Source of the DNA: CAYZJB01 sp964478735
Lineage (GTDB): Bacteria; CLD3; SB21
Direction: 5' to 3'
Assembly: GCA_964478735.1 (NCBI GenBank)
Contig: CAYZJB010000027.1
Span: 1-50,097, forward strand
Length of the DNA: 50,097 bases
Shown: positions 41,962 through 49,998 of the stretch, one piece after another
Numbering within the stretch: position 1 is the stretch's first letter
Layout of the letters: each line of letters starts with the position of its first letter
Program-made: the position numbers and the translations under genes
Notes under the pieces: generated by a model
What the model was told of the DNA's origin: nothing
The model's database searches: none
What the model saw: the letters and a program-made list of their open reading frames with translations, nothing else

Positions 41962-41997
41962 CCTTTCTTTGCCAGCGCGGCAAAACAAAGGGTCAAA
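41962..41997. repeat. Interspersed-repeat-like hairpin
   Basis: CCCTTTCTTTGCC pairs, with one interruption, with GGCAAAACAAAGGG across a GC-rich loop. Similar CCTTTCTTT-type palindromes occur widely as dispersed repeats in Bacteroidota genomes (general knowledge). Only one copy is in the window, and no T tract follows, so it is not a simple terminator. Confidence 0.4.
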
Positions 41998-42114
41998 GAA
42001 AAGCACTCGCAGGCCGAGCCAAGACATGGTTTTGATACTTCGGGAAACGGCAAACGCGTTTTCTTCCTGTCGTTGACAATCATTCTTTGTCGCATGCGCA
42101 GATCAAAGCTGCTT

Positions 42115-42687
42115 CTAATTCAACACGCCGGCCGGTCGTGCCGGAAATCGGCGCAACGCCGTATAGATCGGACCTCTGGACGTCAGCGTACTGCGGAACA
42201 GCGTAAACGCGCCGACCTCTACGCGCTCGCTGACGCGAATGTCGGATATGAGTCGCCGGGTCGGCTCGGACAAACGCGGCGTTTCTTTGAAACGGGCCAG
42301 TGTAATATGCCCGGCAAAGTCGCGATCGTCGGGAAGAAAACCCTGGTCCTCGGCCGTCTCTTCGATCCGTGCGTGCAGTGCGGTCAGCGGCGGCGAAACG
42401 CCAGTTCCCGCCCAGAGAACGCGCGGGCGCTGCAGGCTCGGAAATCCGCCGAGATGACCGACGTTGACGGAAAACGGCTCGAATGAGATGTTCGATAATT
42501 GCCCGACGAGCGATTCGAGGCGTTCTTCTTCAACGCTGCCCAAAAACTTGATCGTCACGTGCATCGCATCGGGTTTGACCCATATCGCCTTAAACCCCAT
42601 TACCGAACGGATCTGGCGCTGGATGTCGTCGAGACGCTGCCGAATACGGGCGGGCAGTTCGATGGCGATGAAGGCGCGTACCGGCAT
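42115..42687 (-). CDS. thpR: RNA 2',3'-cyclic phosphodiesterase
   Basis: The 190-residue protein of the 2H phosphoesterase superfamily has the two catalytic motifs HVTIKFLG (about residue 45) and HITLARFK (about 128), in the spacing of the LigT/ThpR family that opens 2',3'-cyclic phosphates of RNA. Start RAFIAIELP is typical of the family. The ATG at 42687 overlaps the stop of the SPOR-domain gene (TGATG), so expression is coupled. Confidence 0.93.
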   Translation of the reverse strand: MPVRAFIAIELPARIRQRLDDIQRQIRSVMGFKAIWVKPDAMHVTIKFLGSVEEERLESLVGQLSNISFEPFSVNVGHLGGFPSLQRPRVLWAGTGVSPPLTALHARIEETAEDQGFLPDDRDFAGHITLARFKETPRLSEPTRRLISDIRVSERVEVGAFTLFRSTLTSRGPIYTALRRFPARPAGVLN

Positions 42688-43481
42688 CAATAGTCGACGA
42701 TCGTATTGTCGATGCCGTGGGCCGAGCGCATGGTACGGCCGGCCGTTTCCGCGTCCGTGCGCGTCGCGTACGCGCCCACTCGTACGGCATACAGGGTTTT
42801 ACCGTTCACGATCTTTTCACGGATCGATACCGGGACGTATCCGAGATCCGTCAATTTTTTTTGAAACTCGACTGCATTGGTACGGACGCCGAACGCGCCC
42901 GCCTGAATGGCAAACTTAGCTTCCACCGAAACCGTGACGCGCGACGAATCCGCCGGACCGAGCAGCGATTCTCCGACGGTTATCCATCGCGAACGCGGGT
43001 AACGCCGGACGAGTTCGTCAAACCAGACCCGCGCGCCGATGTAAAGGCCCCGGGCAAATTGATACTGGACCAGACGGATCAAACTTTCCTCCGCGTACGG
43101 ATCGTCGGATGCGGCAAGGGTCTCGAACGTCTTCACCGCCGAATCGCCCTGGTCGTCGAACACGGCTTGAAAAAATTTCGCCGCCGCGGACGATTTGTAT
43201 TGTTTGTACAACGACGGCAGATAAACGCGCACGGAATCGAGTTCGCCTTTCTGCCAGTGGCGAAGGCACTTTTCCGGGAGTCCTTCGGGCGCTGGAGACG
43301 GTTGCACGTCGGTGCCCAACCGCTCCCTGAGAGATGTCGTAGGGAACGAGACGATGGTTTGCGGATTGTATTTCTGAACGCCCCGGTCGCTTCGACCATG
43401 CTCAGCGACCACCCATGTTGCATAAGCATCCTCCGTCGGGAACGCAGCGAAGGTCAGAAACGTTGTCACCAGGACCTTCAT
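42687..43481 (-). CDS. Secreted SPOR-domain protein with a tetratricopeptide-like region
   Basis: The 264-residue protein has an N-terminal signal segment and a middle helical region resembling TPR-type repeats (KCLRHWQKGELDSVRVYLPSL, KTFETLAASDDPYAEESLIRL). The C-terminal SPOR domain is VEAKFAIQAGAFGVRTNAVEFQKKL followed by LYAVRVGAYATRTDAETAGRTM. SPOR domains bind glycan strands bare of stem peptides at septa. The ATG overlaps the previous stop as ATGA. A GTG/other start further upstream in this frame lies inside the kinase gene and was rejected. Confidence 0.84.
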   Translation of the reverse strand: MKVLVTTFLTFAAFPTEDAYATWVVAEHGRSDRGVQKYNPQTIVSFPTTSLRERLGTDVQPSPAPEGLPEKCLRHWQKGELDSVRVYLPSLYKQYKSSAAAKFFQAVFDDQGDSAVKTFETLAASDDPYAEESLIRLVQYQFARGLYIGARVWFDELVRRYPRSRWITVGESLLGPADSSRVTVSVEAKFAIQAGAFGVRTNAVEFQKKLTDLGYVPVSIREKIVNGKTLYAVRVGAYATRTDAETAGRTMRSAHGIDNTIVDY

Positions 43482-45298
43482 GCGCCGGGGGGCGGATCCG
43501 TTAGAACGGCCACTGCCGCGGTACCGGGTCCGGCGTGCGTAGCGATCACCGTTGAGACGTCGGTGATCAACATGTCGCCACGGTCGACTTCGAAATATTT
43601 GGACAATGCATTCGCGTACCACTCGGCGATGCCGATCGCATTGGCGTGGGCGATGCCGAACCGCGGTTTCGGTTTTCCCGACGCCGTTTGCCGTACGAGC
43701 TCGACCACGCGCCGAAGCGCGTTCGAATGGCCGAACACTTTGTCGATCGGAACGACGGCGCCGTCTTCGATCGCCAGCACGGGACGGATGTTCAGCGCCT
43801 TGGCCAGCCATCCCCGCGCTTTGCTGACGCGGCCGCCTTTGATGAGATAGTCCATCGTCTGCACGCTGATGAACACCTTCATCGTCCTGCGGCAATAGTC
43901 GAGGTGCGCCAGGATGTCCTCCATGCTCCGGTTGGCTTCGATCATCGGCTGAATTTCGCGGACCATGAGACCGATCCCAACCGAGACCGTCAGCGAATCG
44001 AACGTCGCGATCTTGTCGGGCGCCACCATGCGTGCGATGGCCGCCGCGCCCTGGTGCGTACCGCTCAGTTTGGACGAGAGATGGAGCGAAACGACCTTGG
44101 GATAAATCGACAGCAGGCGTTCATACGATTCCTTGAATTTCTGCGGCGTCGGCTGAGAGGATTTCGGATGGTCTTTCGACGATTGCAGTTTATCGTAGAA
44201 TTTTCTCGGCGTCAGCGTGAGCCGGTCGATGTACACGTCGTCGCCGAAGTGGACGTTGAGCGGAATGACGTGAATGTGGTGGCGGCGGATGTACTCGAGC
44301 GGGAGGTCGCAGCACGAATCGACGGCAATCGCGATTTCCTGTTTCCGGTCGGAATGCGCGTTGAGGAACTGCTGGCGCATGTCGTCGATCTTGGTTGAAA
44401 CGACCTTGCCATAATCGGCAAGCGCTTCGAAGACGTCCTCGGGCGTATCGGAATGAATGTGGATTTTGACTTTTTTATTGGATCCGGCCACGATGAGTGA
44501 GTCCCCCATATTCGTCAGGGTCGACCGGATCGCTTCGCGGTCGAGGTGGTCGCCGGTTAGGAGACATTCGGTACAAAACTGGAACGTGATGTCGTCTTCG
44601 GCGTGCTCGTCGAGCGTCGGCAGCGCGCCATTGTCCTCCTCCGACAGGCCCGTACGTTTGATATCGGTAATTCGTCCGTATTCAATATAGTCCGACACGC
44701 CTTCGAGCAGCGCCACGAACCCTTCCGCTCCCGCGTCGACGACGCCGGCCCGGGCGAGTATCTCCATTTGTTTCGGCGTATTGGCGAGCGACTCTTTGGC
44801 ATCGGTCAGTGAATTCCGGAAGAGTTCGGAAAAATCCTCGGTGCGTGCGGCGTTCATCTCCACCGAACGCGACCAGTCGCGGATGACGGAGAGGATCGTT
44901 CCTTCGACGGGTTTCGACATGGCGCTCCATGCGCCTTTCATGGCCATCTGGACGGCATCGGAAAAATTCTGCGTGGTCGCGCGATGTAGGCCGCGCAGGC
45001 CTTCGTTCATCCCCTGGAAAAACTGGGCCATGATGACGCCGCTGTTGCCGCGGGCGCCCATCAGCGCGGAGTCGGCAAGCACGACGGCCATCGACTCGAT
45101 CGAGCGTTCGTCGGTCGTCTCGACGGTCTCGGCGATGTTTTTCAGCGTCGAGGCCATGTTGGTTCCCGTGTCTCCGTCCGGTACGGGAAATACGTTGATC
45201 GTGTTGAGGTGGTCTTTTCGATTGATGACGTGATTGCAGCCGGCGATGACGGACCGTTTGAGGCGCCGGCCGTCCAGGTACTTGATTTTATGCTTCAC
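43478..45298 (-). CDS. FakA-FakB type fusion: DAK2-like kinase domain plus DegV fatty-acid-binding domain
   Basis: The 606-residue protein joins an N-terminal DAK2/FakA-like part (residues about 1-300; VFPVPDGDTGTNM nucleotide-metal loop, ADSALMGARGNSGVIMAQFFQG) to a DegV/FakB-like part (about 315-606; VDSCCDLPLEYIRRHHIHVIPL start, YERLLSIYPKVVSLHLSSKLSGTHQGA, KARGWLAKALNIRPVLAIEDGAVVP). In many bacteria, FakA phosphorylates fatty acids held by a separate FakB. Here substrate binder and kinase share one chain. GTG start with GGAGG; it heads a three-gene coupled run. A promoter is at 45332-45360. Confidence 0.88.
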   Translation of the reverse strand: MKHKIKYLDGRRLKRSVIAGCNHVINRKDHLNTINVFPVPDGDTGTNMASTLKNIAETVETTDERSIESMAVVLADSALMGARGNSGVIMAQFFQGMNEGLRGLHRATTQNFSDAVQMAMKGAWSAMSKPVEGTILSVIRDWSRSVEMNAARTEDFSELFRNSLTDAKESLANTPKQMEILARAGVVDAGAEGFVALLEGVSDYIEYGRITDIKRTGLSEEDNGALPTLDEHAEDDITFQFCTECLLTGDHLDREAIRSTLTNMGDSLIVAGSNKKVKIHIHSDTPEDVFEALADYGKVVSTKIDDMRQQFLNAHSDRKQEIAIAVDSCCDLPLEYIRRHHIHVIPLNVHFGDDVYIDRLTLTPRKFYDKLQSSKDHPKSSQPTPQKFKESYERLLSIYPKVVSLHLSSKLSGTHQGAAAIARMVAPDKIATFDSLTVSVGIGLMVREIQPMIEANRSMEDILAHLDYCRRTMKVFISVQTMDYLIKGGRVSKARGWLAKALNIRPVLAIEDGAVVPIDKVFGHSNALRRVVELVRQTASGKPKPRFGIAHANAIGIAEWYANALSKYFEVDRGDMLITDVSTVIATHAGPGTAAVAVLTDPPPGA

Positions 45299-45552
45299 AT
45301 GTCCTCCTTGTGCGGCGGGAATGGTGGCAAAAAAATACGATGGAATGTCCAGCCAGTCAAGGTTTAGACTGCATTAGACTGCGCTGCGGTTGCCGGCACC
45401 CTACACCAGACCTTATGGAACCAGGCAAGGGCTGGCCTTCGGGGAGGTGCTTGAAATGACGATTCATCCACCACGCAGCACGGTCTGTGAATGGCACCAA
45501 CGCTTTATTCATCAAATCTGTACGGCGGGTTGGAAGCCCGGTACGTCCCAAA
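45299..45552. other. Gap upstream of the Fak-type fusion
   Basis: The gap holds the promoter at 45332-45360. The motif TTAGACTGC is directly repeated (45364-45372 and 45374-45382). A 64-codon - strand frame (45357-45551) shows no family resemblance and was not annotated. Confidence 0.4.
45332..45360 (-). promoter_or_regulatory. Sigma70-like promoter of the Fak-type fusion
   Basis: On the - strand TTGACT (45360-45355), 17-nt spacer, TATTTT (45337-45332). Leader of about 30 nt with AGGAGG before the GTG. Confidence 0.62.
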
Positions 45553-46164
45553 TTACGAGATTGCCGGAGTATGATCGGGGCAATCTACGCGAAGATTACC
45601 CGGTCCGATCCGAGCATTGAGCAGGGTACAGAAATGCTTCTCGCCCGAAGCAGCCTTTCGGAAATGCGCACACGTCAGGCATATTCGATTTGGATGAATC
45701 ACGCCGGCATCCGTCAAGTGACGAATGATTTTGAGAAGACTCAGCAGCAGGGCTTCCTTATCATCGCGATGAAGGTCGCGTATCGGAACGAGGAGTTCGT
45801 TCGCAAAGGACGACATTTGCGCCGCGAGAGTCTTGCCTTTTTTGGTTAATTCGATCAAATGACTGCGCAAGTCCGTTGGATCATTGAGGCGTCGAATGAG
45901 TTCCTTTTCTTCCAGTACACGGACGGCATCGCTAACGGTCGCCTGAGTCAGATTAAATTCCCGAGCAAGCACGCTAACCTTCCGCAATGATGCCTTATGG
46001 GTCAGCAGAAAAATCAAAAATTGAATCTGAATCGGCGACAGCGCCCGGTCTCGTGTTTCCCGCCATAACAGGATGCGAAAGACCTCGGACAGTCTTTCCA
46101 ATGCCACCAGGATCCGGCTGTCGATGTCGGCATTTTGTTGGTCAAGGTGAAATGGTGATTTCAT
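45553..46164 (-). CDS. MarR-family transcriptional regulator with C-terminal Cys-rich tail
   Basis: The 203-residue protein has a winged helix-turn-helix of the MarR type: IQIQFLIFLLTHKASLRKVSVLAREFNLTQATVSDAVRVLEEKELIRRLNDPTDLRSHLIELTKKGK. Beyond the usual MarR length it carries a C-terminal extension CLTCAHFRK...HFCTLLNARIG...DCPDH with four Cys and two His in a spacing suitable for metal or redox sensing. It follows the protoglobin gene, separated by a hairpin. The palindrome at 46844-46858 is a good candidate for its operator. Confidence 0.9.
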   Translation of the reverse strand: MKSPFHLDQQNADIDSRILVALERLSEVFRILLWRETRDRALSPIQIQFLIFLLTHKASLRKVSVLAREFNLTQATVSDAVRVLEEKELIRRLNDPTDLRSHLIELTKKGKTLAAQMSSFANELLVPIRDLHRDDKEALLLSLLKIIRHLTDAGVIHPNRICLTCAHFRKAASGEKHFCTLLNARIGPGNLRVDCPDHTPAIS

Positions 46165-46173
46165 GCTTTTATG

Positions 46174-46201
46174 GAAGCCGGCCGTTGTGACAACCGGCTT
46201 C
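46174..46201 (-). other. Hairpin between protoglobin and marR
   Basis: GAAGCCGG (- strand 46201-46194) pairs with CCGGCTTC (46181-46174), with further TTG/CAA pairing inside. There is no T tract, and the marR ATG follows 10 nt later. It may be an mRNA processing or translation-modulating stem and not a terminator. Confidence 0.6.
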
Positions 46202-46210
46202 TTCAGTTTG

Positions 46211-46798
46211 CTAAAATTCTCCGGCCGTCACATACGGATGACACCAGAGCAAAACGGATAAAGTCACAGCTTTAAACCAGGCGTTGTGCATGGCTTCAAC
46301 GTCAGCTGTTCCATGGCCATGTTTTGCCAAGAAAGGCTTCATCGTTGCTGTGATCGGGTAGATGAATGCAACCATATAGCGAAAAGGAATCATCGGCTCC
46401 GCGTCGACGCGGTCCGTCTTATTTTTCTTCGTCCGGTGGTGCCGCTTCGCGATTTCGTGCTGGTAATCTAACCACTTTTGATCATACGGGCGCTGGCACA
46501 AGTCCATGATCCACTGCCCGAATCGAGCCCGTACGGCCGACAGGTAGTCGGAATTCGGCTGCCCGTTCTTACCAAAGTAAGCGATGAGGTGTTCGTTACC
46601 ACCGACATAACCATACCAAAGATCAAGTATGGAATCAACCTGATCCTTAAGTACGTCACCTGCCATCCGCAGGTATCGATCGTCGTCGTCGGTCCAAAGC
46701 AAGGTCTTTTTTAATAACGCCAGATCGGCTAACGTGACCGGAGACGGCGCTACTCCCTCCGATCCGTACAGGTAACCGGGTATCTTTGAGGATGTCAT
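46211..46798 (-). CDS. Protoglobin-domain protein
   Basis: The 195-residue protein is a single protoglobin fold: DDRYLRMAGDVLKDQVDSILDLWYGYVGGNEHLIAYF, ARFGQWIMDLCQRPYDQKWLDYQHEIAKRHHRTKKNKTD (with the proximal His in the KRHH stretch) and IPFRYMVAFIYPITATMKPFLAKHG. Protoglobins bind O2, CO or NO on haem; stand-alone forms may store, detoxify or sense the ligand. It starts at 46798 with AAAGG upstream and lies in an operon with a MarR regulator carrying a Cys-rich tail. This combination suggests a gas or redox response. Confidence 0.9.
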   Translation of the reverse strand: MTSSKIPGYLYGSEGVAPSPVTLADLALLKKTLLWTDDDDRYLRMAGDVLKDQVDSILDLWYGYVGGNEHLIAYFGKNGQPNSDYLSAVRARFGQWIMDLCQRPYDQKWLDYQHEIAKRHHRTKKNKTDRVDAEPMIPFRYMVAFIYPITATMKPFLAKHGHGTADVEAMHNAWFKAVTLSVLLWCHPYVTAGEF

Positions 46799-46837
46799 AC
46801 GTTTAACCTTTCGGGTTTTAAGTTAAAAGGACGATTG

Positions 46838-46866
46838 AATATAATTAGGATTCCTAATATTGTCAA
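46838..46866 (-). promoter_or_regulatory. Strong promoter with palindromic operator in the spacer (protoglobin-marR)
   Basis: On the - strand TTGACA (46866-46861), exactly 17 nt, TATATT (46843-46838). The palindrome ATTAGGATTCCTAAT (46844-46858; two 7-bp arms around one base) occupies 15 of the 17 spacer bases. A bound MarR dimer would block polymerase directly. Confidence 0.78.
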
Positions 46867-46923
46867 GTTGAAAGTCAGTAGCGTCAGATAAGCATGAGAT
46901 CGGACCCGGTGCAGCAAAAGCAC

Positions 46924-46952
46924 TGGACAAACGCGTACAACTTTTTTTACAT
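46924..46952 (+). promoter_or_regulatory. Possible promoter of the LOG-family gene
   Basis: TGGACA (46924-46929), 17-nt spacer, TTACAT (46947-46952). Leader of about 31 nt carrying TAAGGAG. Weaker than the divergent protoglobin promoter. Confidence 0.4.
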
Positions 46953-46989
46953 TGCTTCACCATCGTCATTCAACGTTAAGGAGAATTTC

Positions 46990-47847
46990 TTGAAGCGATC
47001 CCGGCGGCGGAGTCCGCTCAGCCATCTCGACGCAAACGGACGGCCGAAAAAAGCGTACGAAAACGAGGCGTTCCTCAAAGGACCGGACGCGCGCACGATC
47101 CGGTTGATGAGCGAGTTCCACGAACCGCTTTCCCGGTTTCGGAAATTCGGTATTCGCGACACCGTCGTCTTCTACGGTTCCGCCCGTGTCCTGCCGCCGG
47201 AACAAACTCGGAAACGGCTGGCCGAACTGAAAAAGAAAGCGACTCGAACCGCGCGCCCATCCAAAAAATTATTGGACGCGCTCGACGACGCACACATCGA
47301 AAATGAAATGGCAAAGTACTACGCGGATGCGGACGAACTGGCGTACCTCCTTACCCGATGGTCCAATTCCCTCAAAGACGGACATCGATTCATCGTCTGC
47401 TCCGGCGGAGGGCCGGGAATCATGGAGGCGGCCAACCGCGGTGCCCGACGGGCCAAAGGGGCGGCGATCGGATTGAACATTTCCCTGCCGTTTGAACAGG
47501 TCCCCAATCCCTACATCTCGCCGGAATTGAACTTCGAGTTTCATTATTTCTTCATGAGGAAATTTTGGTTTGCCTATCTCGCCAAGGCCCTGATTGTGTT
47601 TCCCGGCGGATTCGGGACGCTCGACGAGTTGTTCGAACTGCTCACGCTCGTCCAGACTAAAAAAATCATGAAGCCCCTGGCCATCGTCATATACGGACGC
47701 GAGTACTGGAACGAGTTGATCGACTTCGACACGATGCTACGGCATCGTATGATCAGTCCTGAAGACCTGAAGTTGTTCCAATTCGCCGATACGCCGGAAA
47801 CGGCTTTTGACTATCTGAAAAAACAATTGTCCCGTCATTATTTATGA
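46990..47847 (+). CDS. LOG family protein (lysine decarboxylase-like, TIGR00730 type)
   Basis: The 285-residue protein has the LOG signature: FYGSARVLPPEQTRKRL, a Rossmann SGGGPGIMEAANRGARRAKG and the PGGFGTLDELFE motif (PGGxGTxxE). Members cleave the N-glycosidic bond of nucleoside monophosphates; in plants they produce free cytokinins. The long N-terminal part (KRSRRRSPLSHLDANGRPK) and the alpha-helical insert EEQTRK..SLKDGHRFIVC fit the longer bacterial form. TTG start at 46990 chosen for TAAGGAG 6 nt upstream; an upstream frame to 46894 lacks a ribosome-binding site. Confidence 0.9.
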   Translation: MKRSRRRSPLSHLDANGRPKKAYENEAFLKGPDARTIRLMSEFHEPLSRFRKFGIRDTVVFYGSARVLPPEQTRKRLAELKKKATRTARPSKKLLDALDDAHIENEMAKYYADADELAYLLTRWSNSLKDGHRFIVCSGGGPGIMEAANRGARRAKGAAIGLNISLPFEQVPNPYISPELNFEFHYFFMRKFWFAYLAKALIVFPGGFGTLDELFELLTLVQTKKIMKPLAIVIYGREYWNELIDFDTMLRHRMISPEDLKLFQFADTPETAFDYLKKQLSRHYL

Positions 47848-47932
47848 TGACGGCTGCGGCCATTGTACGACCCACCCCGTCCCTTCGCTTGAAGGGGACG
47901 ATGTAAGGGTGGAATTGCAACGGGAGGTGTTT

Positions 47933-49477
47933 ATGCGTACCGCGCTTTTGTTGGTCTTCATCGTCAGTGCACGGGTTCAGGCCGGCGATCCCGACTGGGT
48001 CACGCAATTCGGCAAATCGTCGATGTATCCGCCGGCCGTCTACCTGACCGGCTTCGGTACCGCACCGGCAAAAGAAAAAGACGCTCTGCAAATCGCCGAA
48101 GACAACGCGCGGGCCAATCTCGCCCGGACGATCAGCGTGACGATACAGAGCGACATCGTCGATAAGCTCGAAGAGCAGGGCAAAAAAGCTTCCCAGTATT
48201 TCAGCGCCGTCACGCAGAGTTCGACCTCCTTGAACATTTCCGGCGTCAAAACCGAAATTTACAAAAAAGACAAAACCGTGTACGCGCTGGCGTACGTCAG
48301 CCGGACCGAGCTCAAACGCATCTACGAAAAGAAAAAAACCGACCTGACGCAGCGGATCCGATCGATTCTCGGCGAAGCGACACGCCACGAAGCCGATAAA
48401 AAAATCGACGCGGCCGCGGCCCTGTATCTTTCGCTGTTTCCGCTGATCGACGAATGGAAGGAGACGGAATGTATCCTTCTCGTGGCGGGCGGCGGTTCGG
48501 CCGCCGAAATCGTGACGGAATCGCCGACGGGTAAGACCGAGATTGCCGCGAAAATCGACCAACTGCTCGCCCAGAGCATCACATCCATCGACGATGCCGC
48601 GCGGGCCATCGCGTACCAGTTGTCGAAACAGATGAACGAACAGGGCAAGACCCTCGTCTCGCCCCTCACCTACCAGGATTCGCGGCTCACAAGCCCGTTT
48701 TCACGTTATTTTCAACAGATTCTGGAAACGCAGCTCCAGAAATTTTCTGTCTGGGACATCGTACAACAGGCCCGCGGCTTCGTTCCGAAATCGTCGGATG
48801 TGACACGAGATCTTGTTGCGGCATCGGGGGCCGGTTTTTTGTTCGAGGGCAATTACTGGGAACAGGGACCGCGGATCAAAATCATCGGACGGATGCGGGA
48901 GGTGGCCACGGGCCGGATTGCGGCGAGCGCGGAAGTGTCGTTCGATTCAAAACTCGTCGGCGACGCCGGTCTTTCGATCAAACCCGAGAATTATCTGACC
49001 GTATTGACCGAACAAAAAGCGTTTCGAAAAGACGAAATCGTCAGCAGCGACATCCAGCTCGACGTCTGGACCGACAAGGGAACGGATCCGCTGTTTTATA
49101 CCGAAGGCGAGATCATGAAAGTCTACGTCCGCGTCAATCGCGCGAGCCATGTCCGGCTTCTGTACAATTTCGCCGACGGATCGCGCACGCTGCTGTTCAA
49201 CGACCATTACATCGACGAATCGAAAGCGAATCACGTCGTCGAGATACCGGGTGAATTCGAGTGCGTGGCGCCGTTCGGTGGAGAGACCATGATCGTCGTC
49301 GCCCGGACGGAACCCTTTCCGAAACTGCCAACCGTGGAACGGGACGGCATCCTATTTCTCGAGGAGAAAGACCCGGGGAAAGCTGGTTTCGCGGTGCGAG
49401 GCTTCAAGAAAAAAGAAGTGACCGGTGACGTACAGCAGACCGAACGCCGTCTCACGATCACGACGATGGCAAAATGA
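47933..49477 (+). CDS. Secreted protein with LPP20-like and DUF4384 domains
   Basis: The 514-residue protein starts with a signal peptide (cleavage near RVQAG). An LPP20-like domain (GDPDWVTQF..., PPAVYLTGFGTAPAKEKDALQIAEDNARANLARTISV) is followed by a long helical section. A C-terminal DUF4384 domain ends the chain: GTDPLFYTEGEIMKVYVRVNRASHVRLLYNF, FPKLPTVERDGI. DUF4384 often ends secreted kinase-linked or adhesion proteins. GGGAGG lies 6 nt ahead of the ATG. The 3' flank leads into a lipoprotein gene 73 nt on. Function unknown. Confidence 0.82.
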   Translation: MRTALLLVFIVSARVQAGDPDWVTQFGKSSMYPPAVYLTGFGTAPAKEKDALQIAEDNARANLARTISVTIQSDIVDKLEEQGKKASQYFSAVTQSSTSLNISGVKTEIYKKDKTVYALAYVSRTELKRIYEKKKTDLTQRIRSILGEATRHEADKKIDAAAALYLSLFPLIDEWKETECILLVAGGGSAAEIVTESPTGKTEIAAKIDQLLAQSITSIDDAARAIAYQLSKQMNEQGKTLVSPLTYQDSRLTSPFSRYFQQILETQLQKFSVWDIVQQARGFVPKSSDVTRDLVAASGAGFLFEGNYWEQGPRIKIIGRMREVATGRIAASAEVSFDSKLVGDAGLSIKPENYLTVLTEQKAFRKDEIVSSDIQLDVWTDKGTDPLFYTEGEIMKVYVRVNRASHVRLLYNFADGSRTLLFNDHYIDESKANHVVEIPGEFECVAPFGGETMIVVARTEPFPKLPTVERDGILFLEEKDPGKAGFAVRGFKKKEVTGDVQQTERRLTITTMAK

Positions 49478-49550
49478 TTTATGGGGATGCCGCGGGCGCA
49501 TCGGTTCTTCGTTATGAAAAAATCGGGGATTGCCTGAAGAAAGGATAGTG

Positions 49551-49991
49551 ATGAAATTTATTTTTATCGCGGGTCTCGGAATGATGGTGCTGTCCTGCTC
49601 GACACCGAAAAGCGGCGTGAAAAAGAACGAAAAAACCGGGGAAGCCGTTGCGGCGAAGTTTGACTGTCCGTGCCTGATGGCCCACATTTTTCCGTACGTC
49701 AAGACGACCGGCGAGCGGCGGATTGCGGTGCACGTATTCAATCTCGCCGAGCAGCCGTTGGAATCGCGCGTTGGGTTGACCTCGGAAAAACTTTCCGAGC
49801 AAAAAACCGCCACGATCGCCGCCGCCAATCGGGCGCTGATCACGTTTCCGATACCGGACGTGGCGCCGCTCGAGCGCTATACGATTCGCGTGGAAGGCTG
49901 GTCGGGCGAAGCGCCGGTGGATACCGTCGGCGACGTCATACGGCTCAGTCAATATGAAATCGACCACCTCATGTATCTCAACCTCGAATAG
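49551..49991 (+). CDS. Small exported lipoprotein, hypothetical
   Basis: The 146-residue protein has a lipoprotein signal with lipobox VLSC (Cys16 in VLSCSTP). A mature domain with a CPC pair (DCPCLMAHIFPYV) and beta-rich segments follow. It is not recognised as a known family. The ATG at 49551 is preceded by AAAGGA; a frame from 49530 adds seven residues without support. It directly precedes the DUF2461 gene (7 nt), so it is probably cotranscribed. Confidence 0.75.
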   Translation: MKFIFIAGLGMMVLSCSTPKSGVKKNEKTGEAVAAKFDCPCLMAHIFPYVKTTGERRIAVHVFNLAEQPLESRVGLTSEKLSEQKTATIAAANRALITFPIPDVAPLERYTIRVEGWSGEAPVDTVGDVIRLSQYEIDHLMYLNLE

Positions 49992-49998
49992 GCTTCGT

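Noticed and set aside
45357..45551. A 64-codon - strand frame between the Fak-type fusion and marR
   Set aside because: No family resemblance, overlaps a promoter and a short direct repeat, and lacks a ribosome-binding site.
47878..47901. A hairpin after the LOG gene as a terminator
   Set aside because: The stem has a bulge and no T tract follows on either strand.
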